The notes: generated by a model not told the origin, from the letters alone. A DNA stretch of 64,000 nucleotides from Bettongia penicillata ogilbyi (GCA_023548195.1 JAJHZJ010000008.1:1019999-1083998), one strand, 5' to 3'; shown: positions 34,671 to 46,204, counted from the first letter of the stretch. Program-made: numbers and translations.

Positions 34671-35882
34671 TCATGCTTCTCTTGATTCTTGTATTTGAAA
34701 GTCAAACTTCCTATTCAGCTCTGGTCTTTTCAACAAGAATGTTTGAAAGTCCTCCGTATCACTGAAGTTTCTTTTTTTCCCCTGAAGTATTATACTCAGT
34801 TTTGCTGGGTAGGTGATTCTTGGTTTTACTCTTATCTCCTTTGACTTCTGGAATATCATATTCCAAGTCCTCTAATTTCTTAGTGTAGAAACTGCTAAAT
34901 CTTGTGTTATCCCAATTGTGTTTCCACAATACTTGAATTGTTTCTTTCTGGCTGCTTGTAATATTTTCTCCTTGACCTGGGAACTGTGAAATTTGACTAC
35001 AATATCCCTAGGAGTTTTCCTTTTGGACTTTCAGGAGGTGATTGGTGGATTCCTTTCCCTATTTTACCCTCTAGTTCTAGAATATTGGGGAAATTTTCCT
35101 TGAGAATTTCTTCAAAAATGAGATATAGCATCTTTTTCCTTTTTGATCATGGCTTTCTGATAGACCAATAATTTTAAAATTATATCTCCTGGATCCATAT
35201 TCCAGATCAGCTGTTTTTCCAGTAAGATACTTCATGTTATCTTCTATTTTTTCACTCCTTTGGTTTTGTTTTATAATTTGTTGATTTCTGACAAAGTGAT
35301 TAGCTTCCATTTGATCCATTCTAATTTTGAAAATTATTTTCTTCAGTGAACTTTTGGACCTCTTTTTCTGTTTGGCCCAGTCTTTAAGACATTTTTTAAG
35401 ACATTCTTCTCCTCATTGGCTTTTTTGGACCTCTTCTGCTATTTGGGTTAGACTAATTTTAAAGCTGCCATTTTCTTCAGCATTTTTTGGGTCTCCTTTA
35501 GCAAGCTGTTGACTCATTTTTCATGATTTTCTTGCATCACTCTCATTTCTCTTCCCCATTTTTCCACTATTTCTCTTACTTGATTTTCAAAATTCTTTTT
35601 GAGTTCTTCCATGACTTCAGACAAATTCATATTTTTCTTGGAGGCTTTGGATGTAGAAGCTTTGACTTTTTTGTCTTCTGATTGTATGTTTTGATTTTCC
35701 TTGTCACCAGTGACATAAGATAATGTCTGAGAAAGTATGAATCTATAGTCTGTTTCTTTTTTCTCTGTTTGCTCATTTTCCCAGCCAATTACTTGACTTC
35801 TGAACTTTGTTATGTGAAGGGTTCCTGAAGCAGCCTCTGCTTTAGCAGCTCCACTCTCAGCCAGGTGAGAGACCCTTCTCAC
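34671..35882 (-). pseudogene. decayed L1/HAL1 ORF1 (RNA-binding chaperone protein)
   Basis: ORF1p is a trimeric, RNA-binding protein that packages LINE RNA. Reading the minus strand, the start at 35882 gives a basic N-terminus and a charged, Lys/Glu-rich coiled-coil stretch (MEELKKNFENQVREIVEKW). The RRM core follows with SRRYNFKIIGLSESHDQ (near 35150). The C-terminal domain has KTPRDIVVKF, KEKILQAARKK and ITYPAKLSII, then GKKRNFSD (near 34800). Stop codons and frame changes at about 35512, 35320 and 35075-34860 break it. Length (about 400 codons) is that of a full ORF1. No ORF2 follows its stop at 34671. Confidence 0.85.
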
Positions 35883-36439
35883 TGACCTTCTAAGCTATCT
35901 TTGGTGTTTGTGGGTTGAGAAATCTGGAAACTACAGCAGCTGCCAGCAGTTCAGTTCCCTAAAGCCTGCTCCAGCTCCATCCATGCCAGTGTTCTTCTCC
36001 TAGCCTGGTGCAATAGACTCTTCCTGTCAACCTTCCATGTTGTTTTGGGCTGGAAATTCATTCAGTCTGTCATTTTGTGGCTTCTAGAATTTGTTTAGAG
36101 TCATTTTACTAGGCCTTTGAGGGGTTTGGGGGAACAGCTCTAGCTGGTCCCCGATTTTACTCTACTATCATGGCTCTGCTTTCATAAAGCTTTGTGCCAT
36201 TTTCATTTCCATTCATTTAAAATTTTCTGTTGTGTATTTAAGTACGAAGACTGGAAGCTAAGATAGTACACATACACAATATACCTGGTTGAGTATAAAA
36301 TGGAAATCAAATTTTCTTTCCTGTATAGAATCTTAAACATATATGTAATAGAATCTTAAAAATATAAATTATAGCATGGTGTGAGCTTGGTCTCCATTCT
36401 CTCACATAATACTGAGGTTAAGATTCTTATTTAGTTTTC

Positions 36440-36590
36440 CAGAACAAAAAGGACCTTATTGGTAGGATGGATATTACATACTGTCTTATTCACATTAATT
36501 TACCACTGAAGAAACTGACTCAGAGAGCTTAGCTTAATTTGCTAAAGACCAGTCACAGAAGGACTAAGAAGAATCCATTTGACAATCTGA
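36440..36590 (-). mobile_element. MIR/THER1-type SINE
   Basis: AAAAGGACCTTATTGGTAGG, ACCACTGAAGAAACTGACTCAGAGAG, AGACCAGTCACAGAAGG fits an inverted CORE-SINE. Confidence 0.6.
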
Positions 36591-36599
36591 CTGGAACTA

Positions 36600-39285
36600 T
36601 GATTACCATACCAAATGGTTTATTATTAATGATCATTGTTATTCTTTGGTATGCATCAGAACTTTAAAAAAAGAGTTTTTTTGAATTGAAATGAATTTAC
36701 TGAAAGTTGACCAGTTCATTGGACAGACAAACTGCTCAGTCCGAATTTACCCCTCAATATAGTCAAATTAAACCATGGTCATAGGGTTAAAACTGTGTAG
36801 GCATAGACTTATGTTTAAAGATGATTTTGTAGAAAAGAAAGTTTACTAAAGTAAAAACAAACTGTTGCTAAAGCTGGAAACTTGTAATTTGCCAACATGA
36901 CACTGCCAGTTGGACTTTATATTTGTATTTTTGCTATAAAGGGCTCAGTGGTTGTGTTTCTTTTTTGTAGGGTTCATATATGACTGTTGATTTAGCTGGA
37001 GCAGCAAAGATTCATACTAGAAATTGTCTTCACATACTTCAAAGCAATTTAAAGTTTTATTGATGGAACTCCACAAAAAATTGTGTGCTGAACAAACTAC
37101 CAAACTTTATAGAATACTCTAACCCAATTAAAACTTGAAAGAACAAATGTACTCATAGGATTTGTAAAAGTATAGCCAGGTATTATTGAATCTCTGAGGG
37201 AAATAAAAGCTAGCGCTCATCTTTTCCAAGTCTTTTGCTAGGTTAAATGAAGATATTTGAATTTGTTTATGTAAAGTGGTTTCCCAATAATTTAGGAAAT
37301 GTGAGTCACTGGCATCATTTTTTTTTGGAAATTTGATTTTAGGTCTTAAGTACTATTGAGAGAGTCAGCTATTGAAATAGTCTCAGAAGAAAATCGATAC
37401 AGTAGATCAATTTCTCAAGTACTTTGTAAAAGCAGCGGACAGATGTGAATTTCACTTGACAAAGAATGTAGGACCACTAAGTCAAAGATATGTCAACACA
37501 CTACATCTTGAAAGATAAAATACATATATAGATTTTAACTTAGAGAGGATGAAATGAGCACATTGCCCCATCTAAGCACTGATCACTCACAACTGAGTTC
37601 AGCCAAGGACTCAAACAAGAGGTTTCCAAAGTGTACTATTGAACTGAGCCTGGAACATAACCATAAGCTACTGTCTTACTGAGATCTGAACATGGGATTG
37701 TGACACCATGAAAGAATCAATATGTAAACTATTCAACACATTACCCAAGTCTTTGAGAATTAATAAATCTGGATAGGTTCTCAAAAATTCTATTTGTCAA
37801 CTCTTGAGCATAAGGTGATATTGGGTATCTTCCTATTTGAAATGGACCTTACTTTTAATACTAAGGATTTGATAGAAAATTTTCCAACACATACATCACC
37901 ATTAATTATTGTAATGAACAAATGCATATTATATATATGTATACATATAATGTGTATATATTATATATAATCTATTCTTTCTTTTCTCTCTCATCCTCTG
38001 TGTTCCTGTGTCTGTCTCCCCTTCCCCTTTCCCTCCCTTTGCTTCCCACTCCCATCTCTCTATTTTTTCTCCCCCCTCTGAAAAAGAAGGAACAAAAATA
38101 GAGTCTTTGATTCAAGATGAAGAATAAAGATTTTAATATTTAAGAAAACTTATAGTAAAATGTCAGAATCTGTCATATCTAAGTAATAGAATATCTAAAT
38201 TAATGAAATATTAGCATGGATTAAACAAATCACACATTCTCAAAAGTTAAAATTTAATAAAATATACAAGGCATTCAAACTCTAATGAAGGTAATATAAT
38301 CTTTATAAATCAGAATCTTAAATTTCCTGAAGTCAAAATCATGGACACTGAGTCTCATTTAACTATGAGGTAGGGAAATTCTAGTTAATAGAATTTCAGG
38401 AGATGAAATGTTGGAGAAATTACTTTTAGCTTGTTTCTTCCTTCAAGAAGTATATGTAACATGAATTCTGAGGATTTTGTTTTCTCATAGTGTCTGACAG
38501 GAAAGCTCTAACACCATTCTACCACGAATCTATAGTTAAATGCTTTCAAGACACTGAATTTGAAGTTTAAAATATGATATAAATACATAAACACATATGT
38601 TGAAATATATGTATGTATATATTTAAGCACATTAAATATATCTAAAATATATCCATTTATGTACATGTAGTTTAACTCATGAAATTATCAGTTGATAGTT
38701 TCCTCAAAGTTGTTAAATTTCAACATAGACATTTTCATGTTCCCCTTGAATTTTTGGGGGGGGTTCATCTAATTTCTAATTTCTCACTCTGGATCCTAAG
38801 CAGGCCTTACTTTCATTGTACATTATAGATGTAAACCAGTTGCAAACTCTTTTCCAGTAGGGCTTTAGTGTTAGGTGGCTACTACAACTCATGTCCTTGG
38901 CATTCACATGATATAACAATTCTCACCAGAGTTGATCACCGCTGTCTACCTTTTGCTTCTAAAACCAAAAAGATGCCAGTTATAATAATGAACAAACAAA
39001 GGCTTTTTCTTTGTCAAAGCATGATGTGCTTTGAAACTGACGAAGGGAAAATGTTAACAGTGTCTTTTAGACAACTATATTTAGAATTTGACAGTAAATT
39101 TATGACTGTGTGTGAGTATTTAAAACTAATTTTCAAGGATGTTTGTGAATCTTTTGGGGTTACTTTAATTTGCATCCACTTTGAATACTTAATGAATTGA
39201 CTTCTCTGCTTCCATATCTAGTCAGATGCCAAAAGTCCTTATTTCTCCCTTCGCAATATGTCTCCCATCCATCTTTTCCCTCTTT
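36600..39285. other. mostly unique AT-rich sequence with a TA and a CT tract
   Basis: (TA)n at 37925-37972 is followed by a pyrimidine tract (37974-38078). Irregular TA-rich sequence occurs at 38575-38660. A 110-codon plus frame at 38868-39200 has no known domain. Nothing else recognised. Confidence 0.45.
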
Positions 39286-39289
39286 CTCC

Positions 39290-39905
39290 TCACAGTCATG
39301 ACCCTCCTTAAGCCCCTCATAACCACCTGGCTGGACTATTACAGTAACCTTTGGTTGGTTTCCCTACTTTGAGTTTCTCTCCACTTCCATCTGTCTTCCA
39401 CATAGTTTTTTCCTAAATATCTAACTCACCTACTCAATAAACTACAATGGCTACTTATTATCTATAGGATCAAATATAAAATCTTCTTTTTGACATTTAA
39501 AATGCTTCAAAATATAGTGCCAACCTACCTTTTCAGATGCATTAGACATTATTCATTTTCTTACAACCTATGCCACAGTCAAATGTTCCTTTATTTCTGT
39601 TGTACATGCCTTTCCTCTCTCTTCTCTGTAGTTTTGAATAGGATATTATTCAAAACCTGGAATATGGCACTTCATTTTGTCTCCTAAATGCTCTAATTTT
39701 CTTCAAAATTCAAATAAGTATCACATTATATATGAAATCTCCTCTGATACACCCAGGTGTTAATGCCTTGCCCCACCTCCAATTATTTTGTATCTACCTA
39801 TCTATGGCTCGATTGTAAGATCTGTGAGGGCAGGACTACTTTGTTTTGTGTTCTAGTGCTTAACCCAGTCCCCAGCACATAGTAGGTGTTTAGTAAATGC
39901 TTATT
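39290..39905 (+). mobile_element. L2 LINE, ORF2 C-terminus to 3' end
   Basis: CTGGCTGGACTATTACAGTAACC (reverse transcriptase C-terminal LDYCN-type region), TACAATGGCTACTTATTATCTATAGG, ATAGTGCCAACCTACCTTTTCAG, TGAAATCTCCTCTGATAC, GTCCCCAGCACATAGTAGGTG and TAGTAAATGC, in the L2 order. About 615 bp and broken. Confidence 0.9.
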
Positions 39906-39909
39906 TATT

Positions 39910-40810
39910 TATCGAATGTCACATGAAACTAAAATGCAGGAAAAAGTCCAACTTCATTCCTAAGAGAAATTCAGAGAGGCAGCAATGGGGTTGACTTTTT
40001 AGCTGATCAGGAATCATCTGTGTTTAAATATATAATATTCATGTTGCTTTTTCTAGACTCAAAAATCATAGAATGATAATTTGCAGATAAACTTAGTCCT
40101 ATCTCCTTCCTTCAATAATTTACAAAACAGTTTCTTATTCTTAATGAAGGTATCCATTTACATAAGACATAAGTTCCCTGCTGAGCAAGTCATCAGCATT
40201 AGGCAAGTTCACCTTTAAAGTATTAATGAACACTACTTTTTTCTTTGTAGTATCTCAGTGGGCAGTTTTGTGGTTCCCAGATCATACTACATTCTTTCAT
40301 TGAAAGAGTCATCAGTGGTATCCATTAGTAAATAGCTCCCTCCAGTATTTTCTTTCTTTTAGCTAAACTCCTTATAGCCCTGGTTATTACAAGATCTGAA
40401 TTTATCAGTTTAAGCTATCAGTCTGTTGTTTTTTTTTTTTTTAAAAGTGAAGCATTGATATCAATGTTATTAAAAGGTTTAGTTACAATTAGTTAAGAAG
40501 TGTGAACATCTAGTTCCCTTCCTGTGTTTGAATTGTGTTAAATTCATTTTTTAGTGATGCCACCTCTTAAGCTGGTGTGACGACCTAAAAATGCCCCAAA
40601 CCTGAGCTGTTTTGGGTAGGACTATGTGGTAGGAATGTGTGAAATATATGATTTATATCTGAAGAGAACAATGGACAGTTTATCTAACATCACTCGGTTT
40701 TCAAATATAGCTGATTCCATTTTATAGGTTCTGGAAAAAGGAGAATATAATTCAAGATAATTCATTTGTGTAAAGTTATTTATAAAAATTTAGGTCATTA
40801 TATTAAAGTA
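39910..40810. other. unique sequence
   Basis: No named feature. A T12 run occurs at 40431-40442. Confidence 0.45.
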
Positions 40811-40814
40811 GTTT

Positions 40815-41280
40815 AGTTCAAATGCTAACATCTCCTCTCCTAAATCTTTTCTGATTCCCTCATAAAAGACAGAAATTTAGACTTGAACTTTAAAGGTTTT
40901 CCAATTCAACCTATTCATTTCAGATGTGGATACTGAAGCCCAGAGGAAGCATGTGACTTGTTTAAATCACAATGTCAGTTGGGGTCAAATTCAGGTTATC
41001 AACCAGTTCCTCAAAGCCAATCATGATTCTTCACAATGGACACATTGCCTGCCCATAATATCTCTGAGGTTAACCTTTCATGAGTCTAGACTCTGGATTC
41101 TTAAGCTAGTGCTTAGACATCTGCTGTATACTTATTACCCTTATCTTTTATTTTATATATCTTATACATCATGATAATGTAAGCCTCTTGAAATCAGAGA
41201 CTATGTTTTGTTTACCTTTGTGTCTTCCTAAATCAGCACATTGTAGACACTTCATTTTTGCTGGTTGAATCTGTTGACTT
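40815..41280 (+). mobile_element. L2 LINE 3' end split by an inverted SINE
   Basis: The left piece CAAATGCTAACATCTCCTCTCC...TTTTCTGATTCCC (40815-40865) and right piece CTTATTACCC, TAAGCCTCTTGAAATCAGAGAC, GACACTTCATTTTTGCTGG (41110-41280) are consecutive parts of an L2 3' end. A minus-strand CORE-SINE lies between them. Confidence 0.75.
40868..41020 (-). mobile_element. MIR/THER1-type SINE nested in L2
   Basis: TTAAAGGTTTTCCAATTCAACC, TTTCAGATGTGGATACTGAAGCCCAGAGG, TGTGACTTGTTTAAATCAC, TTGGGGTCAAATTCAGG. Inverted CORE and B-box order. Confidence 0.75.
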
Positions 41281-41284
41281 AGCC

Positions 41285-41985
41285 AGGTGAAATGTGTTGT
41301 TTGTGCACCAAATTATTGCTTCTTTGGAAGGCTAAATGATTAAAGAAATATTTCTGAAGGTTCATGTGTGCTGCTACCTGGAATTCTTAGACGTAGAAAG
41401 TAATGCACCAAACAGTGTTCTGAGTATGTTTTCTCAGAAAATGATTCTCAGGATTACTAGGAAGACAGACTCAATGACCTCCAGTTAGTACTCATAAGTA
41501 ATAGACTTGACCTGAGAATGAAGGTATCAGCTACATCAATAAATGTGTGATTGACTTTCATGCAATCCCTTGAGATGAAATATATGCTTGAAAGATGATA
41601 TTTTGGGGCCATCTCATCTCCCAAGGCCTGAATCCCACAGTGTCTAGAGCTTAGATGATTCTCTACATTGAAAGAAGGACATGTTTTGAATGTACAAATG
41701 GATAAGGTCAATTTGTGTGAGACTCATACTGTAATAGCTTCCACATCAAAAGTACCACTAGAATGGGGCCAGAGTGGATGTTAGAATACATTTCCACTCT
41801 GTGCCGAGGTCAAGAAAGTCACTCTAGGCTAAATTGTCTTGAAACTTGAGCACAGCACTTGTTCTCTCAGTGGTACCCAAGTTTCCAGATAGAAAGCTCT
41901 AGGTGAAGAAATACAGGACCTCTAAATTGGGATGCAAACACAAAAGTCATTTTCCTAAAGGATAGGTAGGATTATGTTATCCTCA
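41285..41985. other. unique sequence
   Basis: Nothing recognised. Complexity is ordinary. Confidence 0.45.
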
Positions 41986-41989
41986 TGAG

Positions 41990-42385
41990 TAAACTCCAGT
42001 TACCTCTAGAATCAAATATAAATTCCTGTTTAGAAGTTAAAGTTCTTCATAAATTGACAAAATCTTATTTTATTCTCTCAACTGGACTCTCTTGACTGTA
42101 TTTCTAATTTATTTTTACCTACATAACTCTTACATGACTTCTATATACCTTTTTTCTTCATGTCCCTTGTACTCCTCCTTCCTAATCTCTGAGCCTAACC
42201 ATTGTGCCAATGTTTTCTTTTAAAAATACCTCCTGTTTTTCATCACGAGTGAAAATTGGAAATGGCAATTGTATACAAAATTAATTTTAACTTGCTCTTT
42301 GGATTTCACTTTTGTATCCCTGACACTTTGTACACAAAATAGCAATTAGTATATGATTAGTACATTGAATTAGATTGGAATAGAA
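41990..42385 (+). mobile_element. L2 LINE 3' part
   Basis: GTAAACTCCAGTTACCTCTAGAATCAAATATAAA, TTAAAGTTCTTCATAAATTGAC, CCTAACCATTGTGCCAATGTT, then the 3'-end-like TTGTATCCCTGACACTTTGTAC. Strongly diverged. Confidence 0.65.
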
Positions 42386-42489
42386 ATCAGAGGAAAGGGT
42401 GTCATCTAACTGGTGGGAACCAGTTCAGCCAAAGGAAACAGGTGGCAGCAACAAGGAAGAAATGCTATAGTGTATGAAACAAATATCTG

Positions 42490-42558
42490 AGTAAAAAAAA
42501 AAATGTGAGCAAGGAAAAGGAGAAGAAAAGGAGGAGAAAAGAGAAAGAGAAGAGAGAT
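42490..42558. repeat. purine (GA/A-rich) tract
   Basis: An almost pure purine run: an A11 run followed by GGAAAAGGAGAAG-type units. Confidence 0.9.
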
Positions 42559-42601
42559 ATAGCCAATACATTTGCTATAATAAATAATTCGATGCTATTA
42601 A

Positions 42602-42632
42602 CTTTTAGTGGCCACTATGTGGCCACTAAAGT
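42602..42632. other. perfect hairpin at the start of a SINE
   Basis: TTTAGTGGCCAC and GTGGCCACTAAA pair perfectly around a TAT loop. The right arm overlaps the tRNA-like head of the SINE that follows (GTGGCCACTAAAGTCC versus the usual GTGGCACAGTGG). Confidence 0.85.
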
Positions 42633-42868
42633 CCACAGAGTGCTAGGTCTGGGGTCAGGAAGACTTATCAAAATGCAGCCTCAGATACTTAGTAGCTGTG
42701 TGACCCTGAGCAAGTCACTTAACCTCTATTTGCCTCAGTTTCCTATATGCAATAGGAATAATAATAGCACCTACCTCTCAGAGTTGTTGTGTAGATCAAA
42801 TGAAACAGTCATTGTAAAGCACTTAGTACAATGACTGGCATACAGTACGTTCTACATAAATGTTTTTT
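42616..42868 (+). mobile_element. MIR-type CORE-SINE, full length with tRNA head
   Basis: AGAGTGCTAGGTCTGG head, CTTAGTAGCTGTGTGACCCTGAGCAAGTCAC, TGCCTCAGTTTCC, ATAATAGCACCTACCTCTCAGAG, TAAAGCACTTAGTACAATGACTGGC. Confidence 0.9.
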
Positions 42869-42874
42869 GCTGCT

Positions 42875-43088
42875 ATCACTGACTTCATGACCTCATTTCT
42901 TGGAAAAGATACTGGAGTGCTTTGCCATTTCTTTCTCGAGCTCATTTTTATAAGGTGAGGAAACTGAGGCAAACAGGATTGAGTGACTTGTCAAGGGTCA
43001 CACCACCACTAAGTGTCCGAGGCCAGCTTTGACTCCCAGATGCATCTTCCTGCCTCTAGACCCAGTACTCTACCCTCTGAATTACTTA
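42875..43088 (-). mobile_element. Mar1-like SINE, tail shortened
   Basis: TTCTTGGAAAAGATACTGGAGTGCTTTGCC, TATAAGGTGAGGAAACTGAGGC, GTGACTTGTCAAGGGTCACAC, TCCGAGGCCAGCTTTGACTCC, ACTCTACCCTCTGAATTA. It is directly head to tail with the previous SINE in opposite orientation. Confidence 0.85.
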
Positions 43089-43094
43089 TTATTT

Positions 43095-43665
43095 GTTTTA
43101 GAGGAAAACAAAGCATGTACTGTGCTGCAATTCTATTCCAGGGTGCTAAAATGGTCTTATTAGCCTACAAAGCTTCTTTTGCTGCATCGTATGCACTTTT
43201 TATCAAATTGTCCACATCACAGACACGGCACTCATTCCAAAGTATTAATATTCATACTTTTTGTTACTAGAAATGAGTAACATTTGAGTTACTGAGTGAG
43301 AAATGCAGTATCTTTTTAAAAGTAGAATGTTTGATAAATATTTGATTCACCTACCCACACAGGATGGTGCACGACTCTGTTATGGAATGGGTGCAATGAC
43401 TGGAATTCATTGCATTTTATGGTTATTTTATGGTTATTCTAGTCAGTTATCCTAGAGTGTTTTCTTGTTGGAGATCCTTTAAGAATGCTGAAGTTATAGA
43501 GAAAGTGCTAGCTGAAAATTCTATTAATTTTTTTTTTCGTAAACATGTTCCTTCTTAAAAACTAGTTTACTTTTAAGAGATTTGGTTTAATAATACTGAA
43601 AAGTTTGGGTAAATATTTTTAACTTAGCTGGACTACTAAAAGATTGGTTTCAATGTCTCATGATG
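43095..43665. other. unique sequence
   Basis: Nothing recognised. Confidence 0.45.
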
Positions 43666-43667
43666 AT

Positions 43668-43745
43668 AGCCATAGAATCAAAGAGTTTTAGGACTGAAAG
43701 TCACCTTGTTGATCACTTAGTGCCTTCTTCACTTTTGAAGTATAT
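43668..43745 (-). mobile_element. 3' end of an L2/L3/MIR3-type element
   Basis: ATAGAATCAAAGAGTTTTAGGACTGAAAGTCACC resembles the inverted shared 3' ends (AGAATCATAGAATTT...). Too short to name the family. Confidence 0.5.
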
Positions 43746-43749
43746 TCTA

Positions 43750-44175
43750 TGCTGGCTTCAGAAACAAATCTTATGAAGATGTTTTATTTAATAAACCTTC
43801 AGTCTTTCAATATGGATAAAATTAGAAGTTTTATTTCAAATAAAAAAATTAATTACATAAAATAATAAAATGCACATATAGATTCAGTTTAGAAAAATAT
43901 ATTTTTTAAATTCTCCTTTTGAAAACTCCACACCTCCTTAAGATCTTTGTTATCATTTATTTCAAAAATGCATTCATAAATAGTAATGTGAGTATTCCTA
44001 TCACTGTATATTCATTGCCAGATGAAGAAATTTAAAGTATTTATTCTAGTGAAAAAAGATTTATTGGTGACTAACATTAAAATAAAATTACATGTTTAAG
44101 ATTCTTGTATACTGTGACAGTGATTTTTGAGTTGTAGTGGTTTTAATAAAGTTTATTTTAAGAACTTAAAAAAAA
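43750..44175. other. AT-rich sequence ending in an A run
   Basis: Ends with AATAAAG (44147) and an A10 run immediately before the 7SL-like copy. No other feature. Confidence 0.4.
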
Positions 44176-44177
44176 AA

Positions 44178-44415
44178 GAGCTGGGCATGGTAACATATTC
44201 CTGTACTTCCTGCTGCCAGGAGGTGTGAGGCTAGTGGGGCTATTGAGTTGAGAGTTCTGTACTTCAGTGGGCTACACTAATCAGGTGTCTGTGTTAAGTC
44301 TGTCAGCAATATAATGAACCTGGGACATGGAGCAGGTACCTAAGGGATGTTGAACCTATCCACGTCAGAAATAGAGACTAAAGATGCTGTTGTGCCAAAA
44401 AGAGTAGGATTTGGT
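44178..44415 (+). pseudogene. 7SL (SRP) RNA-like copy A
   Basis: The 7SL order is kept from the 5' end: GCTGGGCATGG, CCTGTA, GGTGTGAGGCT, TTGAGTT, AGAGTTCTG, CAATCAGGTGTC-like ATCAGGTGTCTG, TTAAGTCTGTC, AGCAATAT, CAGGTACCTAAGG, GTTGAACC and CGTCAGAAATAGAG. SRP RNA is the scaffold of the signal recognition particle. This copy is diverged throughout, including the Alu-domain loops, so it is not functional. It shares CTTCAGTGGGCTA (44262-44274) with the copy at 61990. It is preceded by an A run instead of being followed by one. Confidence 0.85.
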
Positions 44416-44419
44416 CCGT

Positions 44420-44668
44420 GGAGAACTTTCTAGATGAGATAAGGGAACCTAGGCTTGGGAGGGGGGAGAAGAATAGAGGACTGGGAAGGAGAAGAGAAAA
44501 TGAGGAGCTGTATTCAGAGTCTCTATTACATCTGCAACACTGAAGAGAAAGAAACAGAACAGGGCAATAGGATTTATGCATTTGCCTTAAAGGAAAAAAT
44601 ATTTCTAATACATGAAGTCTTTCTCTAAAAATGCTCTTTGAAAAAAATATCCAACACTGTAGCTGTAA
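44420..44668. other. unassigned purine-rich sequence
   Basis: It contains a G6 run with GA-rich flanks (44460-44510). Not assigned. Confidence 0.35.
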
Positions 44669-44671
44669 AAG

Positions 44672-44992
44672 GAGTATGTGTTCGTCCTTTGTTGCCAAAG
44701 AAGACCATGCCATCGGAGAAATAATGACATGACTTGCATTTGACTTTGTTTTTGAGTGAGTGTGGGCTGTGCAGGTCACCAGCCTCACTTCTCCTCCAGA
44801 GTCATCTGAATCCAGTGACCAGATATTCATCAGGATGACTGGAAATGACCCAGGATGAGGCAAACTGAGATTAAGTAACTTGCCCAAGGTCACACAGCTA
44901 ATGAGTGTCAAGGGTCTGAGGTGAAATTTGAACTCAGATTCTCATGACTCCTGCACTGATGCTCTATCCACTGCACCATCTAGCTGCCCAAC
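44672..44992 (-). mobile_element. WSINE1-like marsupial SINE, full length
   Basis: The best preserved copy in the window. Plus-strand reading: GAAGAAGAC-like AAAGAAGACCATGCC, AATAATGACATGACTTGC, CTGTGCAGGTCACCAGCC, CATCAGGATGACTGGAAATG, TGCCCAAGGTCACACAGC, TTGAACTCAGATT, CACTGCACCATCTAGCTGCCC. Most of a 177-codon minus-strand frame at 44378-44911 is SINE and 7SL sequence, not a gene. Confidence 0.9.
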
Positions 44993-44999
44993 TGGTATG

Positions 45000-46100
45000 A
45001 GGAGCACCTTTCTAAAGGCACAAAGAGAAGAGATGGAATGTGTGGCAAGAGGAGGATGCAGATCAGTTTGACTGGACAGTATAGTAAGCAAAGAAAAGTA
45101 ATGTATGATAGGACTGGAAAGGGAGGGAGAAGATAGATTGTTAAGGGCTTGAAATGACAAACAAAGTCTTATATTTGATCCAAGGTACAATAGCGAGAGG
45201 AACTGGATCTTCCTGAGTCGAAGTGTATTATAGACAAAACTGTTTATTAAGAAAGTCATTTTGGAAGCTTTGTGGAGGATGGATTCAAAAGAAAAGAAAC
45301 TTGATTAACAAATCAATTAATCAGTGGTTGAAATAATCCATGTGAGAAGTAACAAGGACCTAAAGTTGGGTAGTAACTTCATGAGCAGAGACAGGAGGAT
45401 GAAAACAATTTTTTGGAAATTCTAAATTGATTGGATAAGGTGGTGAAGGAGTGAAGAATTTAAGATGATCCCAAGTTTGCACACTTGGGTAATTAAGATC
45501 ATGGTACTCTCACATAAATAGGGAACTTAGGAGGAGAGGGTTGCATTGAGGGTTTGGTGGAGGTTAAAAGTGTTTTCTCTGACATATTGAATTTGAAATG
45601 CCTGTGGGACTTTTAGTTTAAAATGTCCAGTTAGATATGTGAGATGAGATCTTGAGAGAAAGTAGGGTTGGGTATATAGATCTCATCATTATCTGTGCTG
45701 AGGTGAAAATAAAGCTTTGAGAGTTGGTGAAATAACCAAGATAAGAGTATAGAGAAAAGAGAGGACCTAAGACACAACCTTGAATTAGACATACAAGAAG
45801 GGACCTGAACATGAATGATGATCTAGCTAAGATTATTGGAATGATCAGACAGATAGAAGGCTGAAGAAGAGAAAAGAATTAAAAAAAAAACCAGCAATGA
45901 AAAAATATCCAGAAGTAGATAGTGACCAACAGTGTAAACTCTTAGAGGGAAGTCAAGAAAGACAAGGATAGAAACGATTTAAAGACAGATATTTTTTTTA
46001 AGCTAGAGACCAGTTACTTCAACAAGAGTAGTTTCTATTATGTGATGAGATCAGAATCTAGATTGTCAAGAATTGTGGTAAGTGTAATAAGAATATTAAA
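45000..46100 (-). mobile_element. L2 LINE, about 1.1 kb including the reverse transcriptase core
   Basis: Minus-strand translation near 45770-45640 shows IQGCVLGPLFSLYSYL, the L2 GVPQGSVLGPLLFSLY motif with one lost residue. The plus strand also shows GTTTGGTGGAGG, TGCCTGTGGGACTTTTAG and ACACAACCTTGAATTAG. Adjacent to the SINE on its 3' side. Frames are broken. Confidence 0.85.
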
Positions 46101-46105
46101 ACACA

Positions 46106-46140
46106 ATTAACCTTCACTAATTCACACTAATTAGAGGAGG
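46106..46140 (+). mobile_element. Tigger-like end remnant
   Basis: AACCTTCACTAATTCACACTAATTAG matches the arm of the palindromic MITE at 52952 and the remnant at 16377. Confidence 0.4.
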
Positions 46141-46204
46141 AATCTGAATAAATATCTAAGTTGAATATTTTAAATACATTTATTTTTAAGTACAGGACAA
46201 CAAG

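Larger units (their letters stand above)
33636..36189 (-). mobile_element. complete HAL1-like (half-L1) retrotransposon with target duplication, no ORF2
   Basis: In the minus direction it has a GC-richer 5' UTR (36180-35890), a decayed ORF1 (35882-34671) and a long 3' UTR ending in AATAAAA/poly(A) (to 33647). TTCTTATAAAG (33636-33646) and TTCATAAAG (36181-36189) form the target duplication. There is no reverse transcriptase sequence between ORF1 and the 3' UTR. This is the known layout of HAL1 elements, which move with L1 help. An internal deletion of an L1 is the alternative. Confidence 0.8.

Noticed and set aside
38868..39200. 110-codon plus-strand frame
   Set aside because: Mixed composition but no known motif, neighbours or promoter signs. 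Within chance for 64 kb of six-frame sequence.
44378..44911. 177-codon open frame on the minus strand
   Set aside because: It lies across a full-length SINE, its flank and the end of a 7SL-like copy. The peptide contains the SINE reverse translation (SNASHVIISPMAWSS), also seen at 17860 and 27074.
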